Positions 20,801 through 33,421 of a DNA stretch of 64,000 nucleotides are shown piece by piece. The stretch covers positions 30,580,534-30,644,533 of the forward strand of contig CM046858.1 in the NCBI GenBank assembly GCA_025617745.1. The letters are read 5' to 3'. Position numbers and translations under genes: made by a program. The notes under the pieces were generated by a model that had not been told where the DNA came from, searched no databases, and was given only the letters and a program-made list of their open reading frames with translations. Every line of letters begins with the position of its first letter. The first letter of the stretch is position 1. Source of the DNA: Heliocidaris erythrogramma. Taxonomy: Eukaryota; Echinodermata; Echinoidea; Camarodonta; Echinometridae.

Positions 20801-22612
20801 GATCCTCCTGAATCTTCCTCAGGACCTGAGGAATTAAGGAGACCGGCGGGAAGGCGTAACCCCAGAAGTTCTTCCACTGAAGGGAGAACGCATCGAGGGC
20901 CCAAGCTTCCGGATCTCGCACTCGAGAGCAGTATCTCGGGAGGCGATGATTGAGAGCTGTAGCAAACAGGTCTATCTCCAGAGGGGCGGAGACTGAACTG
21001 AGGTAGTCGAAGACCTCTTGATACAGTGTCCACTCGGAGGGGAGACACATGCCCCGGGACAGAAAATCTGCAATCAGATTGTCCCGCCCGGGAACATAGT
21101 AGGCGATCGGGATCACTCGGTGAGACCGACACCACCTCCAAAGTTTGGCGGTTAGATCGTTCAGGGTAGAGGAACGAGTCCCGCCTTGTCTGTTGATGTA
21201 GGCAGCAACAGTGGTGTTGTCCGTCAAGATCAGGACGGAGCGACCTACAATCATGTTCTCGAAATGGCGGAGAGGCATGAAGGTGCCATCAATTCCAAAA
21301 CATTGATGTGGAGCAAGGTGCACAGGTGTGACCAGTCCCCCGAGACCACCTGGTCCGCACAATGGCCGCCCAATCCCTGTAGGGAGGCATCCGTCGAGAT
21401 GGTGACTGACGGAAGGGCCGTGCGAAGAGACTTGCCCTGTAGAAGGAACGACTCTTTCGACCAGGGAATAAGCAGGCGTTTGATTTCCTCGGATAGAGGA
21501 ATCCACACCTTGAGCGAGTCTACACTGGGCTTGAAAAACTTCAGTAGATGACGCTGGAAAGGCCTCATATGAAGTCGACAGTCCTTGAGGACGTCTACAA
21601 GGCTCGATAAGTGGCCCAAAAACTGGAGCCATCGGCCTGCCCGAACTCGACGTAAGAGACGAAGAGATCGAGCTAGTAAGACAATTGTCTGAACTCTCTC
21701 CCGACTGGGGCGGGCAAGTTGGTTCACGATGTCTATTTCCGCACCCAGAGTCAACTCCGACTTGTCCCAGTTGACTATGAATCCTACTTCTTGTGTAGTA
21801 CGAAGAAGTAGTTCCATGTGTGACTGAAGGACGGACACAGAGCTCGCCACCAGGAGCCAGTCGTCCAGGTAAGTGAAAAGTCTCAGACCGCGATACCTGA
21901 GGAAAGCGGCTAAGGCAGAGACAACTCGAGTAAACACTCGAGGCGCCGGTTTCAGGCCGAAAGGTAAGGCCTTGAACCGGAAGGTTTCGCCTTGAAAGGC
22001 GAAGCCTAGAAGGTCCCTTGAAGAAGGGTGTATCGGTATGTGAAAGTAAGCATCTTTCAGGTCTACCGAAATGGCCAAAGTTTCCACGCGGAAACGCTCT
22101 CTTGGAATTAAGGTATTGATGACCTTCATATTCAAGATCATTCTGAGTTTCCCCGAGCGTTTGGGAATTATAAAGATAGGGGAGAGACACAGATGGGGGT
22201 GGTCTCTCACCCTTTCGATCGCGCCCTTTTCTAGCAGCTCTTGAATCTCGGAAGAGATGTGCTCTAGAAAGGGGGGCGATAGTATAGGCGGGTTGCGGCG
22301 GATGGCTACGTGTGGGAGGGGCTCTGCGAGTTTTATGCAGAAGCCTCCTCGCACGATGAAGAGCACAAATTTGTCGTCGGTAATTTCTTCCCAAGCGGGA
22401 AGAAAGTACTGAAGACGGCCGCCAACCCTCTCCTTCAACGCTCGGGGGGCACCCTCAAACTCGCCGCGAATCGCGGGCCGAACCTCGGCCCCGACCGCGA
22501 CTACGATGCCTTCCCCTACCTCGAGGAGAAGGCTCCGCCCTGACCCCCTGTGTGGGAGGGGCACTGGGCTGAACTTGCGGTGCACGAGAGGCATGATAGC
22601 GGGAAGTGCCAC
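20650..22612 (-). pseudogene. RT/RNase H region of DIRS C2 (fossil)
   Basis: RT blocks FIIPKRSGKLRMILNMKVIN, ISVDLKDAYFHIPIHPSSRD, LPFGLKPAPRVFTRV and YLDDWLL are present. RNase H blocks ISTDASLQGLGGH, HINVLEL, LTDNTTVAAYINRQGGTRSS and NLIADFLSRG follow. The C-terminal FATALNHRLPRYCSR and AFPPVSLIPQVL segments are common to DIRS polyproteins. The region is in two overlapping frames with breaks. The recombinase frame overlaps its end, as usual in DIRS. Confidence 0.84.
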
Positions 22613-22689
22613 CGCGTCTAGGTGGAAACCTAGCCTGGGCCTGGGCCTGGGGCTTAGGAGCCGAGGACTTAAGGCGTTTCAGAAGTTCT

Positions 22690-24615
22690 GTCGCCTGCTT
22701 GCGTGAATCAACCTCAAGTTGGATCACATCAGACACCTTACCTCCAAAGAGGTGTTGACCGGAGTGCGGGACTGGCCAAGAGGGCAGGTATGTCCGCATC
22801 CGCAATGCCCAGAGAGGAAAGAGCAAGACTCCTCCTAGCATTAGTGGCTACTGCTGTCGACACAGACAGTTCTGACCACAACGAGCCTGTCACGGACAAG
22901 AGGGCCTCGTCTAGCAACAAGTTCCTGGCTCCTAGTGCGTAGGGAAAGAAGCGTACCCAAGTAGGCCGTCAGCCTCAGGCCAGTCCTGGAATGTGCTTCC
23001 ATCAAGGACTGGAATTTCTCCTTCTTGGCGTAAGGTGTACCTTTAAAGTTGACACCAAGCCTACCACCTACATGTAGGAGGTCACTGGAACAAGACTTTC
23101 TCGTAAAATAATCGAGAGAGTCTTGTTGGGAGAAGGTGAATTCCCTGGCCGGGGGACGGAGCTTGCCAAGGATTGAAAGAGGCTGTGAGGCGAAGTCATT
23201 ATAGACTTGTTTAAAGTCCTCCGTAAGAGGGATGCCCTTGGAGGGACGCTCGCCTTGAAAAAGGAGAGACTGATGTCCCTGATCGGCCCGACTCTGTAAA
23301 AAAGTGTTGGGAAGATATTTCTCCAGCAGGGCTTGAGTCTCTACCGCCAAGGACCGACTGGTCTGGGGTGTAATCTCAACCTGTGAAGAGGCATCATCCT
23401 CCGAAAAACCGGACTGAGAAACCTGATCCCAAGAAGGGCGGTTTAGGCAGTCCCAGGATTCCTCCCCAGGCGGAGCACCAAGTGCCGCTGGAATGGGAGC
23501 AGTCCCGACCGGACGATCAAAGGCTGAACGTGGTCGGGAGACGCCCGAAGTGGGGCGGCAAGACTCCTGTGTGTTGGAACCCAAACACAAGGAGCCGGAT
23601 ACCTGAGAATAGGAACCGGATCCCAATCCACTGGTTGCAGTGGAGTTAGACAAGGGAAAACCAGTGTTCCTAGCCGGATAACCGGCAAAACCGGAATCGG
23701 GACCCGGAAAACCGGTATCCGAACCGGATCCGATATCCGAACCGGAACCGCTATCTGAACCAGAACCGGTATCCGACCCGGACCCGGGTCGGGTAGGGTA
23801 CAGGTATCCCCCCTTCCCCCTTGGGGGGAGGGGTTGGAGTCAGGCGTGGTGGGGAGTACAGACACAGAGTCTGACCAACCACTCCGCTCCACAATGATCT
23901 TGAGATAATTCAAAAGTTCATGGGAAACGCCTAACTCAGAAGAAGTAGTCGCCCCTTTGGGGCTAACCTTCTTCCTCTTGGCCCCCCCTGACACATGAGG
24001 TGAACACACAGTCGGTGTCAAGGGGAGAGAGTCTGTAGGTTGGGCAGTACTCTGGCGCTTACGCTTCTTGGGCAGGTGGGCATGTTTATCGCCCCCTTTA
24101 CCCTTTGAAACGGGCACCGCCTCCGCAGTAGGCCCTGAAGGGAGTACTTTTGGAGGATTACGACTCTTTTTTCCCTTACCCGCCTTGCTTGTGTTAGAAG
24201 CGTGCGGAGAGACAAAAGGAGCCGATCCCTGAGCAAGCACTCCTATGGCTGGAGAGCGAGGAATGCTGCTCGAGCGAGACGAACTGTGGGCAGGGATAAC
24301 ACCCACAGTTTCATCGGTGAGAGGTATTGGCCGGAGGCACACACTCTCACCGTTATACAAGTCTCTTTCTTCGAGAGAGGTATTGGCCGTGTTCCAGCAC
24401 TCACTCTCTCGGTTTTCCCCGCATGAGTTGGTAGTCAAAAAAGACGGCGAACTCATAACGGGGCGAGCCGTACACGAAGTAGGCCCTAACTTACCGACAG
24501 TCGAAGCTCCAGGGAAGATAACGGTGGTGCGAAAGGAACCTCTCGCAGCCAACCCTCCCAAAGCTAGACGATTTCTGATAGGGGAACCACTAGCTGTAGA
24601 TGGAGCCTTCGACAT
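22690..24615 (-). pseudogene. Gag-like region of DIRS C2 (fossil)
   Basis: It has a long N-terminal disordered part (MSKAPSTASGSPI onward), a basic stretch with KKRKRQSTAQP, the minisatellite-coded linker (23680-23790), AALGAPPGEESWDCLNRPSW, and the helical ETQALLEKYLPNTFLQSRAD with FASQPLSILGKLRPP. It is homologous to 7377-8931. It is spread over several frames. Confidence 0.75.
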
Positions 24616-25259
24616 TGCTGTAAATTAAAGACAAGCAAGCAAAGAATATAGAACTAAAAAGGCAACCAAACCACTCACAAAACGGAGTGGGAAAAACTCC
24701 TGTATACGGAGACTAAACAAAAAGGTATAACAACCCACTCACAATACGAAGTGGGAATAAACTCCTGTATACGGAGACTAGTCAACGTTCTCTACAAACC
24801 GCTTGTCTAAGCGCGTTGAATCAACCACCTATAATACACGGGGAAGATGCCCTGACACAGTGTACTAGTACACCGTCTGTGTAAAGCCCACACGGGGAAG
24901 AGAAAACGGCGATCTTTTTTGATTAAATTAACCGTGAAGGAGGTTGACTTATAAAAAGTCCGATACACCAAAATGAGTATTAGGATTTGGTGAACGGGAT
25001 TTTTATTGCGAATAGCAACCAAAAAAGCTTTTGGAGGTAAAAATCTCGCGTTTTAGGCTAAGACTTAGCTCATAGATGTCACTTCACTGACGGGCGAGAA
25101 AGGAAGAGGAAGAGTATGGCGGTGGCGCGATTGGATTGGTGGACGGGGAGTACGCACGCGCGGGCAGGGGCTGCGCGTTTAAGACTTAGTTTTTCTCGAA
25201 TGACGGCATAGTTTGGGAAACTAGCAAATAGGTAGATACATCGATTTATTGCTGTAAAT

Positions 25260-25639
25260 ATGAATTTTAATTCACGGCACTGAAAATGCTTCCCGCATCA
25301 ACTTCGTGCTTTTTTCATTGAGCCTTTCCTACGCCGGTATGCTTTTCTGAAAGGGTTTATTAACCTAGCTATAGTCAAAAGGTTTATAACTCTGTCATTT
25401 TGTGCGGAGAAATGTATACAGTATTAGATTATAATTCAAACTTTCAGGTTTTTATTTCATTATATTTTTTTCTAAATTAATCATGTAAACTTGATTTCTC
25501 TCAACGTTATTTGTTTTCTTTTTAAAGCTTGGATTCGATTGTCGCAAAGCCATTCAATTATGGCAAAATTACTGAATAGACGAGACTTTTCCAACAATGA
25601 TATTGACAGAGATCGTTGATGTCTGAATATAAAGCTTAT
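25260..25639. other. AT-rich spacer, no gene
   Basis: This is AT-rich DNA between DIRS C2 and a degenerate satellite. Nothing was recognised. Confidence 0.5.
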
Positions 25640-27420
25640 TTTTTTAACTTTTCGTCTTGCGAAAGAGCAATAGAAATCGCCGCTTTCTGAAGCTGAAGAA
25701 TTAACACACGATTATTGATTATCTCTTTCTCCTTGTACATCACGCACTTGTTTCATAATCTCGACAGTTGTCTGTCTTTCTTTCTTTTGAAAGCTAACTC
25801 TCTTTTCTGTTCGCTCTTTACTTATTACCAGATAAAACAACGATGGAATAAAACAGATTCATAATAAAGAAATTTTATCCTGCTTTAGTTCATTCTACCT
25901 TTAAAAATTTCTAAAAGCGTCTTTCTTTTCGCCATGTCATAAAGAGGTATAGAATTTGCCCCTTTCAAAGAACAAGAATTAAGTCACATCCTGCATGCGC
26001 GAGACAATTATTGATTTATTCTCTCTCATTGTCCTAAATCACGGGCTTGTTTCATAATCTCCACACAGGTCCTTTTCTGTATGGTTAAAAAGCTACATTT
26101 CTTTTATCCTCAATTCCTCATCATGTTCAATAGCGGGATAGAGATAAACATCTTCTTATAGCGCCTCTCTATAGTTAATACAGCTTCAAAAAAAAAAATA
26201 ATAATGACAACTACTTTTTGTAAAAATCAACGCCCAGACAATTTTCTCTCTCCTTCAAAATCTTTCACCTGTATCAAAATTTTGAAAGCTAACTCTTTCT
26301 TGTCTGTTCAGCTTTTTAAACGAATAAGAGAAATGGCCGCTAATTATCATCATGTTGACTGGCAGTATGAACATGATGAAGATAAACTGCGTCTTAGCTT
26401 GAAAGTCATCGTTTCTCTCCGCTCTAGTTAACTCAAGCTTAAAACAAATCAGGTACTTGTTTCATTATCGCAACCAAGGGCCTTTTCATTCTAGTTTAAA
26501 AAATAATTTTCTTTAATTTCGGCTGTTAAAAAGAGTTATAGGATTGGCCGCTTTTTATTGTCATGTTCAACAGATAAACTGCTTCTATAAGCGCCGCTCT
26601 AGTTAACTTTAAAAAAAAAATAGTGACAACTTACTGCTTAACACCCAGACAGTTCTCTCTCTCCTTATAAATTTTTCACTTGTATCATATTTTCGCCAGT
26701 TCTTCTTAATTCTGTTTTTAATGCTAACTCTTTCTTTTCTGTTCGGCTTTCGAAATGAATAAGCGAATTGCATGACCGCTAATTATCAAGCTTAAAACAA
26801 ATCAGGTTCTTGTTTCATTATCACAACCAAGGGCCTTTTCATTCTAGTTAAAAAAATAATTTTCTTTTATTTTCGGCTGTTAAAAAGAGTTACAGAGTTG
26901 GCCGCTTATTATCGTCATGTTCAACAGCGGGATGAAGATAAACTGCTTCTTAGCGCCGCTATAGTTAACTAGAGCTTAAAAAAAAAAAATAATAATAACT
27001 GCTTTTTGTAAAAATTGACACCCAGACAATGCTCTCTCTCCTTGTAAATATTTCACCTGTATCATAATTTCAACAGTTCTTCTTAAAACAAATAAGAGAA
27101 TTGGCAGTTAACTGGTGGTATGATGAAGATAAACTGCGTCTTAGCTTGAAAGTCATCGTTTCTCTCCGTTGTTTCATAATCTCTACACAGGTAATTTTCT
27201 TTCTGGTTAAAAGGCCAATTTCTTTTCTTTTCGGCTTTTAAAAGGGTTACAGAATTTACCCCTTATTATTATTGTGTAAAACAGTGTCGTTGTTCGTAAG
27301 TCATCTTTTCACTCCGCTCTAGTTGACGAACCTCTCTCCTTCTAAATCACACACTTCTATCAAAACTTCCAGTTCTTCTTACATCTGTTCTGAAAGCCAC
27401 CTGTTTTATATTCCCCCTCT
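25640..27420. repeat. Degenerate 350-420-bp tandem repeat (satellite-like)
   Basis: Recurring blocks occur in the same order: CCCAGACAATTTTCTCTCTC (about 26230, 26650, 27020), CAACCAAGGGCCTTTTCATT (about 26470, 26825), TTTCGGCTGTTAAAAAGAGT (about 26518, 26870) and GCCGCTCTAGTTAACT variants. Units are diverged and indel-rich, so the array is old. Weaker versions extend left to about 25640. No coding sequence was found. Confidence 0.7.
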
Positions 27421-27849
27421 ACTTTCAATAGATTAAACAGCGATGGCTTAAACCAGCATTATATAAATGAAGAGACATAAGGTACATAAAGTACATGTAC
27501 TTGTTGCAAATTGTTTTACAGAGATCACGTGACTGCGAACGTCCAATGAACAAAGCCACGCGTCGCTAGGGCGGGGCCTAGCGGATGGCTTTCTTTGCAT
27601 GCCAGCTGTCCGAAAAAATAGAAGAGTTGACCCCAAAAAACACTCGTAGAAAAACTGTTTTTTCTACCCTTTCCCCGTTATATTTAGGACTCAATTTTTT
27701 TACAGAGCACTGATGAAACATTGAAGATTCAAATCAGCGAAGAAAAAAAAAAAAATCATCGAAGAAAAAAAAATGAAAGTTTTTAAAGATTTGCCCAATT
27801 TTCTCAAGTTCTAGCCCAGCGACTTCTGTCTCATTTTGTCGTGACAGGT
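27421..27849. other. Spacer with a small GC-rich island
   Basis: The block GGGCGGGGCCTAGCGG (27570-27585) sits in AT-rich DNA, followed by A-rich runs. It resembles a promoter GC box, but no exon follows on either strand. Confidence 0.35.
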
Positions 27850-29913
27850 CACATATCAGACGGCTGATAAAAACTTGTGATGCATATTATCATCGAGGGG
27901 ATGATCGTGCCTACAAACAAGCACGCGGCTGACGTAATCGTCCAAATTCTTCCGACTGAATCTTGGGGACGGAAAGCAAAGCCACGAGCAAGGGGTTGCT
28001 TACCAACATAAGTCCCAGGCTTCGGGTATTCCCAAAGAGGGAACCCCTTGACTGAAGAGAAAAGCCTGAGCCGAAACCGGCTGAGCCAGAGGGAAAGTCT
28101 CAGGTAACCCACGAGAGTGTTGGGGGACCGCACTGGCTTTAGACTCAACATCAGAGTCAGCATCAGGGCTGTCTGTGTGAGAAACCTGACCCCAGGGGGG
28201 CGGATGTATCCACGAACCAAAGGCCTCCTCACCGCCGGTATCGGAGTAGCTCTTCCCGGGAGGCTCTGGGCCTGCCAGGATTGAGCATGACCCTCAAGGG
28301 GCCAAACACGACCGGATAAAAAAGAGCCGGCGTGAGTAAGAGGCTCTTGAGAGCTAGGCACCTGCAAACCAGGGCCTGATATCGGCAGTCCGGAGCCGTA
28401 AAACGGCAAACCGGGGCAAGAATTCAACAATTCGGAGCCGGATACCGGTAGACCAGGGCCGGGAATCGGTGCGGGGTCGGGAATAGTCGAACCGAAACCG
28501 AATAAATTCGGTACCTGGTTCGGATTACCCACGCCTACGGACCGATCATCGTCCGGGCCGGGGTCAGCGGGGTCAGGGGGTAACCACCCGCTCTTCTTTG
28601 CAACTATCTTCACAAGGCGAAGAAGTTCAGCCTGTTCGACCGGTAAGGGAGGAGGATCTTGCATCTCGTGTCAGGAGACCTTATCCTTCTTCCTTTGAGA
28701 GAGACTTGGTCGACTGGTGCCTTTTAGACTTCACGCAGGGAGGGCTTTGGCCCTCTGGCACAGAAGTCGGATCCATGACCGTATCCGGCCTTGCTTGTCA
28801 GGGCGTTCGGATAATGTCTCATGGCTACCCACCTGTTTGGAACGAGGGGTAGCCTTCTCTATAGTGACAAAGGCGGAGCTACAGCTCGGCGAGTCACCAA
28901 GAGCTCCAGTGTCTCTATTCAGGTGGGAGCTTGTTGTCGGGCATCCGACAGGTCCCCCTGTGAGGACGTGAGTGTCAGAGGTCGGAAGACCGGCGAAACT
29001 TACGCCCTGCGTTCGGGGGCCTACGGTCGTTAAACGGGCGACCCGACTGATGTTGTAATGCTGAACACTGCCGGGCTAGCAAACAACAAGTTGCCTGACC
29101 CAGTTCGAGACCCACTGCACGCAGGGGTCCCTAACTTATCTCCCGACGAATAGTCTGGGAAGATAATTCCCCAATGAGTCGACGACCTCACGCCCGTCCC
29201 GGTAGAAAGTGTACTGCGTCTCAAAGAAGAAGAAGCCGTAACACTGGCTCCTGCCGTGTCAGCCTGGTGTACTGGCGGGGGCCGTACGAGTAACCGGAGT
29301 CAAGGAAAAACTCATACCAAAGCTATAGAGTCAATGTGAGACAAAAACCTGAAAATATAAAACAAAAATTAAGTTATATAAACAAGCGCGTGGGGGTGAA
29401 AAATAAAGAGCTCACAGTATTCCTAAATAAGGAAATACAAGCACAACTAAGTGTGAAAGGGGAGCCAACTATCAAACACCCCAAGGGCCCATGCCAAGCC
29501 TGGATCGCACGCCCAGGAAACGAGCGAAAAGCTATGTCACCGGTAGGAACGAAGGAGAAGAAAAGCGAGACCGAAAAATAACTAATTCCCTGTCTTAAAA
29601 CAACGTGACTAGAAAATCCGTACCACAAATAAAATAGGCATTAAATGTGGACAGAAAAATTTATTAAAGCAGATCAGAAAGCGCAAAAAATAGAGATAAA
29701 TCTCAATTTTGGGCGCAGTGACTTATCTGACAATGTTCACTCATTGGCAGCGAGAATGAAAAGAGGAAGATGGCGGGCGTGCGCTCATGCAGGTGACTAT
29801 GGGAAGGCAATATAGCGGGGTGGGGCGTGCGCGAATGTGACTTAAGTTTCTCGGTGGTGGCGTAGTTTGGGTCAACTAGGCTAGGTAAATACATGAATTT
29901 ATTGTAGTAAATC
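27850..29913 (-). mobile_element. DIRS-like retrotransposon, group B, 5' end (copy B1)
   Basis: A Gag-like part (27850-28664, MQDPPPLPVEQAELLRLVKI onward, with a repetitive GPGLPVSGSE-type linker) is followed by the 5' leader. The left terminal repeat (about 29740-29913) has AAGAGGAAGATGGCGGGCG and ends TTTATTGTAGTAAATCA. RT and recombinase are missing. The outer end directly touches the right end of another copy at 29914. It is a fossil. Confidence 0.8.
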
Positions 29914-29975
29914 AGTAAAATCAGAAATGATTTTGTTACTTGCTAGATAAATCTATGTACCTACCTATTTTGCTA
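29880..29975 (-). repeat. Head-to-tail DIRS end junction
   Basis: The left outer end of copy B1 (ATTTATTGTAGTAAATCA) is joined without spacer to the right outer end of copy B2 (GTAAAATCAGAAATG). Over some 90 bp this is the reverse complement of the ICR at 30134-30229, with a few differences. It is the sequence expected at a DIRS circle junction. Confidence 0.85.
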
Positions 29976-30345
29976 GTCTTCCGACTACGCAAGCCATTCG
30001 AGTAATTAAAGTCATGACAGCATATACCCCCCTAGGACCCCGCCTAGGGGCACACACAATCATCCTCTTTACGAGCAGCCCCAGACAAACTTTGACATGT
30101 TGCTAGGCAAGGAGTGGGGTAGAAGGGTGGGACATAGGTAGGTACATAGATTTATCTATCAAATAATAAAATCAGTTCTGATTTTACTGATTTACTACAA
30201 TAAATCAATGTGCCTACCTATTTTGCTAGACCAGCATAAATTCAACTGGGGGGCATGTGCCAAGAGGAAGGTCAACAGGAACCCAAGGAGGACGTTGACG
30301 TTGGAGCTTGCAACGTCTTGTTAGAAAAAGACTCTTCAACTGTCA
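29914..30345 (-). mobile_element. DIRS-like group B 3' terminus with ICR (copy B2)
   Basis: This holds the right outer end (GTAAAATCAGAAATGATTTT...), the right terminal repeat and the ICR at 30134-30229, and then about 100 bp of the recombinase 3' end region, where homology is lost. No coding body remains. The ICR's two halves mirror the outer ends seen at 29880-29975. Confidence 0.8.
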
Positions 30346-30987
30346 GAAGATCTTTTAACCTTATATAGCCTGGGCTATTTTGAAACTGCATAGCCCGGGG
30401 GGGGGGGGGGGGGGGGGGGGGGCTAATTTGGCCCCCCTCAGATCTCGGCCATTTACGTACCGATTGCGACTAAACTTGACGTGTTTGGGTCTCATCATGT
30501 ATTGTGCAAGAATTCATAGTCAAATTCATGATATACATTGTTTTTCTTATTTAATTATGCAAATATGCAAATTTTTTTAGATTGATGATTTTCTTTTTTC
30601 ACTTTGTTGACCAATTCTTATGTATTTCTTTGTTTTTAATTTTTTACGCATTTCTTTGTTTTTAAATCTTTTGTTTTTCATTGTTCTGTTATATAGAATA
30701 GTTAGATGATAGCCAAAAGAGATGTTATCTGAAGAAAAACTTCTTCTGAAAACACTTCTTGTAAAGCCCATATATTGTATACACAAAATTATTGGAAACC
30801 AACATTTTTTGTGACATTGGTCATGAATATGTGCTATAACTCTGCAACCGTACCCCCGATTTTCACAAATAGGGTCTTAAAATGTGCGGGAGATGTAAAA
30901 GAAAAAAGTCATGAAATTTCAGCACGAGATCTTTTCGTGTTAAAAAATTATCGCCAAAAATGTCGAGGGGGACCAATGCGGGTTAAA
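30346..30987. other. Spacer with G26 homopolymer
   Basis: A run of 26 Gs (30397-30422) is followed by AT-rich sequence. A small inverted pair, TAGCCTGGGCTA and TAGCCCGGG, sits just before the G run. No gene was found. Confidence 0.55.
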
Positions 30988-32032
30988 TAAAAAGATGTGA
31001 AGGAAGTGGAGGAGCGCCAGTAGGCTGCCCTCATAATGTCCACTAGGGGCACCCCCTGGAAAAGAGCCCAAGAGGCACTGATGCCCCTGGTATCGTGAGC
31101 ACGGGGCTTCCCATCATTCACAAGGGCCTCCGGCCGAGCAGCCTGGATCGCTTTGACAATCCATCTAGAAATGGATTCTCTGGAAGCAGGGGAAATGGGC
31201 TCTCGAGTGATGGCAAAAAGCTGATCACTCGAAGAAGAGACTTAGTCCTATCTAAATACCATTTCAAGGCCTTCACCGGACGCCAGACCTTGTCCTCCTG
31301 CACTGAGGAATGGGCCGACAATGGTCTAAGACAAATCTCAACTGGTCCAGAGGAAGCACTCTGATTTTTGGCAATAAAGGAGGGCTTGGGTATCAGTCGC
31401 ACACCATGGTTCTCCCAACGGATGTGACCCGGTGTGATACACAGCATGGAGAGTACTCCTCCTCTGTGCGGAAGCAATGGCAACTAAAAACAGCGTCTTG
31501 ACCGTCAAATGGTGAAGGGACGCTTTACCCAAGGGTTCAAAGGTGGCTTCGCAAGCCCATCAAGGACCTTGGGTAGACTCCAAGATGGAGTCAGGATATG
31601 AGTGGATGGACGCTGCAAAAAGAAGGAGCGAATCAACTTAGCCAAAACAGGGGAGTTGGAGACTCCTGAACCATCAACAAAACCAACGTGGATGGCGGCA
31701 ATAGCCGAACGATAGCCATGTATGGTTGAAATCGATCTACCCTTATCGAAAAGGGAGATCATAAAATCGGTAATAACACCAATGGGGGCTTCACGTGGCG
31801 AGACACCCTGATTCTCGCACCAAGAAAAGAAGGCCCCTAGACCACAGTTGTAGAGATCTCTAATGGAGTCTCTACGGCTTCTCATCACAAACTGGGAGGC
31901 CCTCTCGGAGAGCCCCGAGTTTCTGGCGTCTTCCCAAACAACGGCCAGGCAGTCGTTGGAGAAGAGCAAACACCTCCGGATGAAGAGTCCACTCTGACGG
32001 GAAGCATTTGCCCAGAGACAGAAAATCCGCGA

Positions 32033-33421
32033 TCAGATTGTCCTGACCGGAATAATGTTCATAGACCGGCACCACCTCCACAACTGGGCAGCTAAGGTGT
32101 TCAGAGAGGAAGACCGAGTGCCGCCTTGGCGATTGATGTAGGCAGCTACTGTGACATTGTCCGTAAGAACGAGTATAGTGCGACCAACAAGACTGGGCCT
32201 GAAATGAAGAGACAGGCTGACCGCCATCATTTCCAAAACGTTGATATGGGGCATAACTCTCAAGTGAAACCAGTCCCCTGAAATCATCTCGCCCCGGCAA
32301 TGACCGCCCCACCCGAGAAGGGAGACGTCTGTCGTCAGAGAAACTGATGGAAGTGCGGTGCAGAGAGGTTTGCCTTGGGCAAGAAACGAACTGTTCGACC
32401 AGGGGGCGAAAAGGAGCTTGATATCTCTTGTGAGTGGAATCCACCCCAAAGGAGAATCTTTGCCAAGTCTGAAAAATTTCATGAAGTGCCTCTGAAAGGG
32501 CCTCATCAACAGCCTGCAGTCTGGCAAGACGTCCACTAGACTGGCCAGATAGCCCAGGAATTGAAGCCATTGTGTGGCTCTGACCCTGCGGGCCACTCGC
32601 AATGACCGTGCGGTCTTGGTGATAGTCCGAATTCTATCCCAACAGGGGCGGGCAAGCTGATTCGTGATATCTATCTCCGCACCTACGTACACCGGGGTAC
32701 GTGTGGGAGATAATTCCGATTTTTCCCAGTTTATCAGGAAGCCTAAGTATTGCATTAGCCGCAGTAAAAGGCATAACTGATCCAACAGGAGGGACTCTGA
32801 GTTTGCAACTAGGAGCCAATCGTCTAGATAGACAAAAAATCAGAGGCCGCGGTTCCGTAGAAACGCGGCTAGGGCCGACACTAATCGGGTAAAGACTTGA
32901 GGGGCCAGCCTCAGCCCGAAGGGCAGGGCACGAAACCGAAAGTTTCTCCCTGGAATGCGAATCCCAGCAAATTTCTCGACAGAGAGAGGATGGGAATGTG
33001 AAAGTATGCGTCTTTGAGATCGAGGGAGATCGCAGATCAAGGGCAGAATAGATGCCAAGGTCTCCATGCGAAAATGCACTGGAGGTATAAACCTGTTGAT
33101 CCTTTTCATGTTTAGAATCATACGTAAACTTCCCGAGCGCTTGGGAATGACAAAAATTGGGGAGAGACAGAGATGAGGATGATCTCTCACCCTTTCTATG
33201 GCGCCCTTTTCCAGCAGCGTGGCGATCTCTGAGGAGATGTGCTGCTGAAAAAGGGCGGACATTGGAGGCGGGCGGATTCTGATAGCGCCGTCTGGAATAG
33301 GCTCTATCAGATCTATGTAGCAGCCGTCGCGCATGACGGATAGCACAAAGGCGTCGCCGGAGATTGCCTTCCAAACTGGGAGGAATCTCCGGAGCCGCCC
33401 GCCTACACTGTCCACAAGCAC
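32033..33421 (-). pseudogene. RT/RNase H region of DIRS B3 (fossil)
   Basis: It contains the RT front (RDHPHLCLSPIFVIPKRSGS), LPFGLRLAPQVFTRLVSAL, and then YLGFLINWEKSELSPTRTPV, the RNase H start LPSVSLTTDVSLLGWGGHCR, HINVLEMMAVSL and AAYINRQGGTRSSSLN. It is spread over several frames. Confidence 0.8.

Larger units (their letters stand above)
19214..25259 (-). mobile_element. DIRS-like retrotransposon, group C, full length (copy C2)
   Basis: About 6.05 kb with both ends. The right-hand (3') terminal repeat begins at 19214 (AAAATTATAACTAATTTTGT). The ICR is at 19459-19553, recombinase at 19601-20800, RT/RNase H at 20650-22612 and gag at 22690-24615. The 5' leader and left terminal repeat run to 25259 (about 25080-25259). 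The two terminal repeats are inverted relative to each other, sharing the GCCGTCATTCGAGAAAAACT block. The ICR is the complement of the joined outer ends. This is the DIRS layout and not the split direct repeats of Ngaro or PAT. It is full length but a fossil, with several breaks in its genes. Confidence 0.9.

Noticed and set aside
19214-25259. Ngaro or PAT-type element instead of DIRS
   Set aside because: The ends are inverted and an ICR is present, whereas Ngaro and PAT have split direct repeats.
27570-27585. GC-box promoter of a new gene
   Set aside because: The GC block is short and alone. No exon, start context or CpG-rich region follows on either strand.
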